Shown here: positions 9,386-15,551 of the stretch, piece after piece
How the letters are laid out: every line of letters begins with the position of its first letter
Numbering within the stretch: position 1 is the first letter of the stretch
Position numbers and translations under genes: made by a program
The notes under the pieces: generated by a model
What the model saw: only the letters and a program-made list of their open reading frames with translations
Database searches by the model: none
What the model was told of the DNA's origin: nothing
Assembly (NCBI GenBank): GCA_021793195.1
Contig: JAJYTG010000013.1
Span: 1-32,260, forward strand
Origin: Pseudomonadota bacterium
GTDB taxonomy: Bacteria > Pseudomonadota > Gammaproteobacteria > Xanthomonadales > Rhodanobacteraceae
DNA: 32,260 bases
Direction: 5' to 3'

Positions 9386-11263
9386 ATGAGCCAGTTTCAT
9401 CTGCTGCGCACGCGCCGGTTCGCGCCCTACTTCGCGACCCAGGCGCTGGCCGCCTTCAACGACAACGCGTTTCGCCAGGCGACGGTGATCCTGATCGGCT
9501 TCCAGCTGGGGCTGGGCAGCGGGGCGGTGTCGTTCTATTCCAACCTCGCGCCGGCGCTGTTCATCCTGCCGTTCTTCCTGTTCTCGGCCAGTGCCGGGCA
9601 GCTGGCCGAGCGCGTGGACAAGGCGCGCATGATCCGCGCGATCAAGCTGATCGAGATCGCGGCGATGGCGCTGGCGGTGCTGGGTCTCTGGCAGCGCAGC
9701 CCGGCGCTGCTGTTGACGGTGCTGTTTCTGATGGGGCTGCTGTCGACGCTGTTCGGTCCGATCAAGTACTCGATCCTGCCGCAGGTGCTGCGTCCCGAGG
9801 AACTGATCGGCGGCAACGGTCTGGTCGAGTCCGGCACCTCGCTGGCGATCCTGATCGGCATGATCGCCGGCGGCGCGGCGATGGATCTCGGCGGCACGCC
9901 GGGCATCGTCGCGGCCAGTGTCCTCGTTCTGGCGGTGGCGCTGCTCGGCCTGGCCGCCAGCTTCGCGATTCCCGCGCTGCGGCCGGCGGCGCCGGGACTC
10001 CCGTTCAACTGGAATCCAGTCAGCGAAACCCGCGCCGTGCTGCGCCTGCTGGCGCGCGATCGCGGCATCCTGCACGCGGTGCTGGGCATCTCCTGGTTCT
10101 GGTTCATCGGCGGCGTGTTCACCGCGCAGCTGCCCAACTACACCACGCAGAATCTCGGCGGCAGCGCGTCGGTGGCGATCCTCGCGCTGGCCCTGTTCTC
10201 GATCGGCGTCGGCATCGGCTCGCTGTGGTGCGAGCGGTTGTCGGGGCACAAGGTGGAGATCGGCCTGGTGCCGCTGGGCGCGATCGGGCTGACCGCGTTC
10301 GGCGTCGATCTCTACTTCGCGCGACCGGGAGCGCCGGCGGTCGCGGGCCTGGACGCCTGGCACTGGCTGCGCGCCGCCGGCAATGCCCACGTCGCGCTGG
10401 ACCTGACCCTGATCGGCCTGTCCGCCGGCCTCTACATCGTGCCGCTGTTCGCCCAGGTGCAGGCGCGCGCCGCGCCGCAGGAACTGTCGCGCATCATCGC
10501 CGGCAACAACGTGGTCAACGCGCTGTTCCTGGTGCTGGCCGCGGTGCTGGCGCTGGGCCTGCTGCGGCTGGGGCTGAGCGTGCCGCAGCTGTTCCTGTTC
10601 GTGGCGCTGATCAACGCCGCGGTCGCGGCCTGCATCTTCGTGCTGTCGCCCGAATACGTGATGCGTTTCATCACCTGGATCCTGGTGCACACGCTCTACC
10701 GCGTGCGGCTCGCAGGACTTGAGCGCATTCCCGCCGAAGGCCCGGCACTGCTGGTGTGCAACCACGTCAGCTACATGGACGCGCTGATCCTGATGGCCAG
10801 CGTGCGGCGCCCGATCCGCTTCGTGATGGACTACCGGATCTTCCGCATTCCGCTGCTGCGCTTCGTGTTCCGCGCCGCGCGCGCGATTCCGATCGCCGGC
10901 ATGAGGGAGGATCCCGGTCTGCTCGCGCGTGCCTTCGCGGCGGTGGATGCCGCGCTCGCCGCGGGCGAGCTGGTGTGCATCTTTCCCGAGGGTGGCCTGA
11001 CCCGCGACGGTGCGATCGCGCCGTTCCGGCCCGGGGTCGAGAAGATCCTCGCGCGGCAGCCGGTGCCGGTGGTGCCGCTGGCGCTGCGCGGTCTGTGGGG
11101 CAGCGTGTTCAGCCGCCGCGATTCGGCACTCGGGCGCGCGCGCCTGCCGCGGCGCTTCTGGTCACGCATCGGCCTCGCCGCCGGCGCGCCGCTGCCGCCG
11201 TCGCAGGCGACGCTGCCGGCCCTGGAGCACGCCGTGCGCGACCTGCGCGGCGGGTGGGCGTGA
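9386..11263 (+). CDS. MFS lysophospholipid flippase fused to PlsC-type acyltransferase
   Basis: 625 residues from the ATG preceded by GGAGG (9376-9380, 5-base spacing). An in-frame ATG at 9332 lies inside the dispersed repeat and is rejected. Residues 1 to about 420 form a 12-helix MFS transporter of the LplT type (FNDNAFRQA, FGPIKYSILPQVLRPEELIGGNG). About 435-620 is a glycerolipid acyltransferase with NHVSYMD (His460/Asp465 of the HX4D motif) and FPEGG (533-537). Family knowledge: LplT moves lysophospholipids inward across the inner membrane and the acyltransferase re-acylates them. Related Aas-type fusions carry a third AMP-binding acyl-ACP synthetase domain, which is absent here. The likely job is phospholipid repair or remodelling at the inner membrane. 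Confidence 0.92.
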   Translation: MSQFHLLRTRRFAPYFATQALAAFNDNAFRQATVILIGFQLGLGSGAVSFYSNLAPALFILPFFLFSASAGQLAERVDKARMIRAIKLIEIAAMALAVLGLWQRSPALLLTVLFLMGLLSTLFGPIKYSILPQVLRPEELIGGNGLVESGTSLAILIGMIAGGAAMDLGGTPGIVAASVLVLAVALLGLAASFAIPALRPAAPGLPFNWNPVSETRAVLRLLARDRGILHAVLGISWFWFIGGVFTAQLPNYTTQNLGGSASVAILALALFSIGVGIGSLWCERLSGHKVEIGLVPLGAIGLTAFGVDLYFARPGAPAVAGLDAWHWLRAAGNAHVALDLTLIGLSAGLYIVPLFAQVQARAAPQELSRIIAGNNVVNALFLVLAAVLALGLLRLGLSVPQLFLFVALINAAVAACIFVLSPEYVMRFITWILVHTLYRVRLAGLERIPAEGPALLVCNHVSYMDALILMASVRRPIRFVMDYRIFRIPLLRFVFRAARAIPIAGMREDPGLLARAFAAVDAALAAGELVCIFPEGGLTRDGAIAPFRPGVEKILARQPVPVVPLALRGLWGSVFSRRDSALGRARLPRRFWSRIGLAAGAPLPPSQATLPALEHAVRDLRGGWA

Positions 11264-11266
11264 GGG

Positions 11267-11287
11267 CCGGGACTCGGGACTTGGGAA
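11267..11287 (+). repeat. degenerate GGGACTC heptamers after the MFS/acyltransferase gene
   Basis: GGGACTC then GGGACTT then GGGAAGA begin a few bases after the stop codon at 11263, in the orientation of that gene. They are related to the heptamer array at the other end of this intergenic region, which faces the opposite way. Confidence 0.5.
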
Positions 11288-11528
11288 GAGGCTGAAGATC
11301 AAACAATGAAGCGCACGTGCTTTCGTATCGTGGAGGGTCAGGCTTGCATGCCTTTGTGGCTGGTGCGCATGGTTGATCCTGACGTCCCTTCGACTTCGCG
11401 CCAGCGGCGCTACGCTCAGGGCGAACGGAGTATCCGACTCAATGCATGCGGCGCGACGCACGCGACTTGCCAATCGGTTGTCCGCTGCCCGAAAGATCCC
11501 TCGCTGCGCTCGGGATGACAAGCTGTTT

Positions 11529-11563
11529 CCCGGGTCCCGGGTCCCGGGTCCCGGGTCCGGAGT
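11529..11563 (-). repeat. tandem heptamer array after ampE
   Basis: There are four perfect copies of CCCGGGT (11529-11556) plus a degenerate fifth (CCGGAGT). On the minus strand this reads as repeated GGGACCC units following the ampE stop codon. It mirrors the GGGACTC units after the facing gene. Confidence 0.75.
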
Positions 11564-11565
11564 CC

Positions 11566-12429
11566 TCAAGCAAACCAGCCGCCCAGCACCACCAGCGCCG
11601 CCAGCGCCAGCCACACCACCAGCACGCGGCCCAGCAGGTGGCTGAGATCGGTCAGCTCGCCGAGCACGTCGGCGGTGTCCTCGGCATAGCCGTCGCCGGC
11701 CTCGACGTCGGCGTTGACGCCGGCCTGGGCGATGGATTCGAGGAAGCCGGGATCGAGCGCGGTACGCCCGGGCGTGGCGTGCCAGGCGCGCCAGGCGCGG
11801 AGCACGGCGTCGAAGTCGGCGGCCAGCGCCATCGCCAGCACCATCAGGTGCGCCGGCAGCCAGTCGAGGATGTCGGCCACCCGCGCCGCGCGTGCGCGCG
11901 CCGCGGCATCCAGTCCGGCCGCGGCGCCATCGTTGCCGGCCACCAGCCGCGTCATCCGGTACAGCACCGCGCCGGCCGGGCCCAGCAGGAAAAACCAGAA
12001 CAGCACGCTGAAGCGCCGGCGCAGCGCCGCGATCGCGGTGGCGCCGACCAGCGCCGCGGCGTTCCAGGCCAGCGGCTCGCCGCGCTCTTCGGGATTGAGC
12101 GCCTGCGCCGCGGCGCTGCGGCGCTGCGCATCCGGTGCCTTCAGCACCGCGTCGATGTCGGTCTCGAGTTCGCATGGACCGAAGCCGAACACCAGCACCA
12201 CGACCGCGAACGCCAGTCCGAGCACGCCCAGCAGCACGCCGTGCAGCCACCACGCCAGCGCCGCGGCGATCAGGACCGGCACCGCCAGCGCCAGCGCCAG
12301 TCCGGCCGCATTGCCGGCCAGTGCGCCGAACCAGCCGCGCAGCAGGCCGAAGTGGCGGTAGCGTGCCAGTTGCGGCAGCGCGGCGATCAGCCCCAGGGCG
12401 ATCAGGATGGCGAGCAGTTTCAGGGCCAT
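11566..12429 (-). CDS. ampE: AmpE-like inner-membrane signalling modulator
   Basis: 287 residues from the ATG at 12429, about the usual AmpE length (near 280). Four hydrophobic segments are visible (about 2-20, 45-80, 133-150 and the last 30 residues), with LARYRHFGLLRGWFGAL, FWFFLLGPAGAVLYRM and DILDWLPAHLMVLAMALAAD typical of the AmpE/CobD-like fold. AmpE is described as a membrane protein tied to beta-lactamase (ampC) induction in the enterobacteria, but its biochemical role is not settled, and no ampD or ampC is in view. The frame is open further upstream into nudC, but that part matches nothing and is a shadow. It is the last gene of the five-gene minus-strand cluster, 41 bases after nudC. 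Confidence 0.82.
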   Translation of the reverse strand: MALKLLAILIALGLIAALPQLARYRHFGLLRGWFGALAGNAAGLALALAVPVLIAAALAWWLHGVLLGVLGLAFAVVVLVFGFGPCELETDIDAVLKAPDAQRRSAAAQALNPEERGEPLAWNAAALVGATAIAALRRRFSVLFWFFLLGPAGAVLYRMTRLVAGNDGAAAGLDAAARARAARVADILDWLPAHLMVLAMALAADFDAVLRAWRAWHATPGRTALDPGFLESIAQAGVNADVEAGDGYAEDTADVLGELTDLSHLLGRVLVVWLALAALVVLGGWFA

Positions 12430-12470
12430 GCGGCCTCCACAACCGGACTGATGCCGATTGTAGCCACGCT

Positions 12471-13427
12471 TCAGCGCGGCGCGCGCGCGACCAGCGCATC
12501 CAGCGCCAGTCCGGCGCTGCGTTGCAGCCAGTCCTCGATCAGCCGGTAGGCCACCGACAACGGTGGCGACAGCACGAGGCTGCCGTCCGCCAGTCCGGTG
12601 CTGATCTGGTTTGCGGTGAACCAGCGCGCCTCGGCCAGCTCGCCGTCGCCCAGCGTGATGCGGCGATCCGCGGCGCGGGCGCTGAAGCCGAGCATCAGCG
12701 AGGCCGGGAACGGCCACGGCTGCGAGGAGTGGTAGTCGCAGGCGATCACCTCGACCCCGGCCTCCTCGGCGATCTCGCGGCGCACCGCGTCTTCCAGCGA
12801 TTCGCCCGCCTCGACGAAGCCGGCGAGGGTGGAGAAGCGTCCCGCCGGCCAGTCCGGCTTGCGACCCAGCAGGCAGGCATCCGCGTGCTCGACGCTGACG
12901 ATCACCGCCGGGTCGGTGCGCGGAAAGTACGGGCGCGCGCAGGCGGGGTTGCCGCATTCGGCGCGATGGCCGGCCGCGCGCAGCGTCAATGGCGCGCCGC
13001 AGGCGCTGCAGTGGCGTGTCACCGCCTGCCAGTGGCTCAGCGCCCGTGCGTAGGCGAACAGCCCGGCGCTGAAGGCGTCGAAGCGCATGCCGGCATCGCG
13101 CAGCCCCTGCGCCTGCGCGCCGTGCGCGCTGGCGAGTGCCTGCGCCGCGGCGTGATCGAGCGTGTGGGCGAAATAGGGGCGACCGGCGGCGATGCCGAGG
13201 AAGGTCGCTGGCGCCGGGGTGGCGTCCAGCGCCGCGGCGGGCAGCCAGCAGGGCGCGCTGCCGTCGGCCGTGGCCAGCACGCAGCCGGCCGGATCGAGAA
13301 TCAGGTGTCCCGCGCCGGGGTCCCGCTCGGCATCGTGCAGCCAGCGGTCATCGTCGCGGCGCGCGACGGCGCGGTCCAGGGCCAGCGCCGCGTAGGCGTT
13401 GCGGCGAGTCCGCACGCCGGCGTCCAT
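12471..13427 (-). CDS. nudC: NAD+/NADH diphosphatase and mRNA de-NADding hydrolase NudC
   Basis: 318 residues from the ATG at 13427, 4 bases after the erpA stop; an upstream in-frame ATG at 13475 would overlap erpA and is rejected. An N-terminal domain is followed by a four-Cys zinc ribbon (CSACGAPL...CGNPACARPYFPR), a canonical Nudix box (GFVEAGESLEDAVRREIAEE with AGV after it) and SSQPWPFPASLMLGF, the SQPWPFPxS signature that separates NudC from other Nudix enzymes. Known activity is hydrolysis of NADH/NAD+ and removal of NAD caps from RNA. It is longer than E. coli NudC (257) because of a larger N-terminal domain. Confidence 0.95.
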   Translation of the reverse strand: MDAGVRTRRNAYAALALDRAVARRDDDRWLHDAERDPGAGHLILDPAGCVLATADGSAPCWLPAAALDATPAPATFLGIAAGRPYFAHTLDHAAAQALASAHGAQAQGLRDAGMRFDAFSAGLFAYARALSHWQAVTRHCSACGAPLTLRAAGHRAECGNPACARPYFPRTDPAVIVSVEHADACLLGRKPDWPAGRFSTLAGFVEAGESLEDAVRREIAEEAGVEVIACDYHSSQPWPFPASLMLGFSARAADRRITLGDGELAEARWFTANQISTGLADGSLVLSPPLSVAYRLIEDWLQRSAGLALDALVARAPR

Positions 13428-13431
13428 CGGC

Positions 13432-13797
13432 TCAGACCGAAAACGACGACCCGCAGCCGCAGGTGGTGCGGGCATTGGGGTTGCGGATCACGAACTGCGC
13501 GCCCGACAGCGATTCGCGGTAGTCGACCTCGGCGCCTTCGAGATACTGCAGCGACAGCGGATCGACCAGCAGGGTGACGCCGTCGCGCTCCAGCGCGAGG
13601 TCGTCCTCGGCGCGCGACTCGTCGAAGGTGAAACCGTATTGAAAGCCCGAGCAGCCGCCGCCGGAGATGTACACGCGCAGCTTCAGGGCCGGGTTGCCCT
13701 CTTCGTCGATCAGCTCGCGCACCTTGGCCGCCGCCGCCGCGGTGAACAGCAGCGCAGCGGCAGCCGCGCGGTAATCGGGGGCGACAGGATCGGTCAT
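13432..13797 (-). CDS. erpA: iron-sulfur cluster insertion protein ErpA
   Basis: 121 residues from the ATG at 13797 (MTDPVAPDY); alternative starts at 13806 and 13809 would add three to four residues. The A-type carrier signature is complete: [35 protein letters not shown] supplies the first cysteine and TTCGCGSSF the CGC pair near the C-terminus. ErpA carries [Fe-S] clusters to apoproteins of respiration and isoprenoid synthesis. The FQYGFTFDE stretch favours ErpA over IscA. It sits between bactofilin and nudC in one transcription direction with short gaps. Confidence 0.95.
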   Translation of the reverse strand: MTDPVAPDYRAAAAALLFTAAAAAKVRELIDEEGNPALKLRVYISGGGCSGFQYGFTFDESRAEDDLALERDGVTLLVDPLSLQYLEGAEVDYRESLSGAQFVIRNPNARTTCGCGSSFSV

Positions 13798-13828
13798 GGC
13801 ATCCATCATCGTGGCGTTCGCCGCGCTT

Positions 13829-14239
13829 TCAAGCCGGATCGGCGTCCGCGGCCGGCGCCGCCAGCTGCCGCGGAGCCTCGTCAGTGTGCACCATGCGGCC
13901 GTTGACGCGCGCGCCGGCGGCCATTTCCAGCAGCCGGTAGTGCACGTCGCCGTCCACCCGCGCGCCGGCGGCCAGTTCCAGGCGTTCGCCGGCGTGGATG
14001 TCACCGCGCACCTCGCCATCGATCACCGCATGCGGCACGCGCACCTCACCGGTCACCCGGCCCTGCTCGCTGAGCGTGAACACCGCGCCGCTGCCCGGCT
14101 CGGCCTGCACGCAGCCCTCGATGCAGCCGCTGACGTGCAGGGCGCCGCTGAAGCGCACGTCGCCGCGCAGGGTGGTGCCGGCGGCGATCAGGCTGGTATC
14201 GGCGCCAGCGGTGACGGACTTGCGGCTGCTCTTGAACAT
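13829..14239 (-). CDS. bactofilin (polymer-forming cytoskeletal protein)
   Basis: 136 residues. A short N-terminal tail ([12 protein letters not shown]) leads into the bactofilin core of stacked beta turns: [62 protein letters not shown] short flexible C-terminal tail follows. Bactofilins polymerise without nucleotide at the inner membrane and position cell-wall or polar machinery. The start lies 3 bases after the stop of the membrane-anchored coiled-coil gene, so the two are probably translated together. The exact role in this organism is not readable from sequence. Confidence 0.93.
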   Translation of the reverse strand: MFKSSRKSVTAGADTSLIAAGTTLRGDVRFSGALHVSGCIEGCVQAEPGSGAVFTLSEQGRVTGEVRVPHAVIDGEVRGDIHAGERLELAAGARVDGDVHYRLLEMAAGARVNGRMVHTDEAPRQLAAPAADADPA

Positions 14240-14242
14240 GAG

Positions 14243-14962
14243 TCACTCCCGGGATTCGAGCGCGGCGGTCCAGGCGAAGCTGCGGCTGACCGGCGTGCCG
14301 CCGTCGGGCTGCACGCTGACGATCACCCGGCTGGGCACCAGGCCGGCCGGCAGCACCAGCATGCCCTGGACCTGCTGAAAGTACTTGAACGCGAACGGCA
14401 GGCCGGCGCGCGCCGGCGGCGGCGCCAGGTCGCTCCACGCCAGCTGCGCCGCCTTCCCGCTGCGCACGCCCTCGACGCTGAGACTGACGCGGCCCTGGCT
14501 GGTTTCGCCGCGCCGGGCGTTCTGGGTCAGGGTGATGGTGACGGCGTAGGCGCGCGCGCCGTGGATCGGCCGCACCCGGAGATCCTGCACCGTCAGACCC
14601 GCGCGCTGCGCGCTGGCGCCGGTCAGCCGGGTGTAGAGGGCCAGGTCGGCGCGCAGGCCGGCGATCTCCTCGTCGCGATCGGCCAGCGAGCGGCGCAGCG
14701 CGTCGGTGGCGATGCGGGTGACCTGCCGCGAGCGGGTCAGTACGGCCAACTGCTGCTTCAGCTCGGCGTTGTCGCGGCGCAGTGCCTCGGCGCGCGCCGC
14801 GCGCGCGGCCAGGTCGGCCGGCGGACGCGTCAGCGCCCAGGTCAGTGTCGCGGCGGCGATCATCCCGAGCGCCCAGGCCAGTCCGGGCAGGACGCGCCGC
14901 CAGCGCAGGACCGCGGGATTCAGGGCGCGGACTTCGTAACGGGGCGACGGCATGCGCGGCAT
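14243..14962 (-). CDS. DUF6776-like membrane-anchored coiled-coil protein
   Basis: 239 residues (231 if the in-frame ATG at 14953 is used). A short basic cytoplasmic N-terminus precedes one membrane helix (about 26-44). A coiled coil (about 48-105, RRDNAELKQQLAVLTRSRQV, DRDEEIAGLRADLALYTRL) follows, then a C-terminal beta-rich domain with GLTVQDLRVRPIHGARAYAV, LPFAFKYFQQVQGMLVLP and PSRVIVSVQP. This architecture matches DUF6776 proteins; no enzymatic motif is seen. Topology suggests the coil and beta domain are periplasmic. It starts the five-gene cluster and has a strong minus-strand promoter just upstream. Translational closeness to bactofilin suggests a membrane partner, which is an inference. 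Confidence 0.8.
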   Translation of the reverse strand: MPRMPSPRYEVRALNPAVLRWRRVLPGLAWALGMIAAATLTWALTRPPADLAARAARAEALRRDNAELKQQLAVLTRSRQVTRIATDALRRSLADRDEEIAGLRADLALYTRLTGASAQRAGLTVQDLRVRPIHGARAYAVTITLTQNARRGETSQGRVSLSVEGVRSGKAAQLAWSDLAPPPARAGLPFAFKYFQQVQGMLVLPAGLVPSRVIVSVQPDGGTPVSRSFAWTAALESRE

Positions 14963-14981
14963 CGGCGGGCGAGGGTCGTCG

Positions 14982-15011
14982 CTTATAGGGGCACCCGCGC
15001 GACAGCGTCAA
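14982..15011 (-). promoter_or_regulatory. sigma70-type promoter of the DUF6776-bactofilin-erpA-nudC-ampE cluster
   Basis: Read on the minus strand: TTGACG (15006-15011), an 18-base spacer, and TATAAG (14982-14987), about 20 bases before the first start codon. Its -35 occupies the position where the hemJ -35 would fall on the other strand. Confidence 0.6.
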
Positions 15012-15029
15012 GGAACCGCGTCGCAAGTC

Positions 15030-15035
15030 TATACT
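15030..15035 (+). promoter_or_regulatory. hemJ -10 box
   Basis: TATACT lies 24 bases upstream of the hemJ ATG, with GAGG at 15049-15052 as ribosome site. The expected -35 position (around 15007-15012) overlaps the -35 of the divergent operon promoter and is a poor match. Confidence 0.5.
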
Positions 15036-15059
15036 CGGCGCTTTGCGCGAGGTCGGGCG

Positions 15060-15491
15060 ATGCTCTGGCTGAAAGCTTTTCACATCATCTTCGTGGTCAC
15101 CTGGTTCGCCGGCCTGTTCTACCTGCCGCGACTGTTCGTCTATCACGCCGAGGCCAGCGAGCCGGTGGTGCGCGAGCGCCTGAAGGTGATGGAACGCAAG
15201 CTGATGATCATGACCCACATCGGCGGCGCGCTGGCGGTGTTGTTCGGGCTGGTGCTGACCGGCTGGTGGATGGCGCACCAGCCGGCCTACCTGCTGACGG
15301 GCGGCTGGTTCCACGCCAAGCTGGGCCTGGTCGCGCTGCTGATCGGCTATCACGTCTGGCTGTGGCGGCTGAAGAACCGCTTCGCGCGCGACGCCTGCGA
15401 CTGGAGCAGTCGGCGCCTGCGCTGGTTCAACGAGATTCCGTCGATCCTGCTGGTCCTGATCGTGCTGCTGGTGGTGGTCAAACCGTTCTGA
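15060..15491 (+). CDS. hemJ: protoporphyrinogen IX oxidase HemJ
   Basis: 143 residues, the normal HemJ length. Four membrane helices are seen (about 3-22, 51-72, 81-99, 124-142). The N-terminus MLWLKAFHIIFVVTWFAGLF with its conserved His8, the FYLPRLFVYH loop, the MTHIGGALAVLFG helix and WFHAKLGLV (conserved His/Lys) are diagnostic. HemJ oxidises protoporphyrinogen IX in haem synthesis at the inner membrane in bacteria lacking HemG/HemY. The start is set by GAGG 7 bases upstream and the family N-terminus; the frame is open further 5', but that part is non-homologous. It is divergent from the bactofilin cluster. Confidence 0.94.
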   Translation: MLWLKAFHIIFVVTWFAGLFYLPRLFVYHAEASEPVVRERLKVMERKLMIMTHIGGALAVLFGLVLTGWWMAHQPAYLLTGGWFHAKLGLVALLIGYHVWLWRLKNRFARDACDWSSRRLRWFNEIPSILLVLIVLLVVVKPF

Positions 15492-15524
15492 GACGCACGC
15501 GCCAGCCGGCGCGGATGCTTGCGA

Positions 15525-15530
15525 TATAGT
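15525..15530 (+). promoter_or_regulatory. -10 box of the FimX-like gene
   Basis: TATAGT predicts a transcript starting near 15537. The GGAGGG at 15539-15544 then serves as ribosome site for the ATG at 15552 (7-base spacing), so the in-frame TTG 15519 and ATG 15537 are unlikely starts. No clear -35 is seen. Confidence 0.45.
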
Positions 15531-15551
15531 CGAATCATGGAGGGATGCGTG

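Larger units (their letters stand above)
11264..11565. other. gene-free convergent intergenic region rich in short repeats
   Basis: This lies between two convergent genes. Both ends carry GGGACTC-type heptamers in opposite orientation (annotated separately). The middle holds fragments that look like dispersed intergenic repeat debris: CTTCGACTTCGCGCCAGCGG with CGCTACGCTCAGGGCGAACGG (about 11389-11427), and TCCCTCGCTGCGCTCGGGATGAC (about 11497-11519), which is itself a small palindrome. No convincing gene, promoter or T-tailed terminator is seen. Confidence 0.5.
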
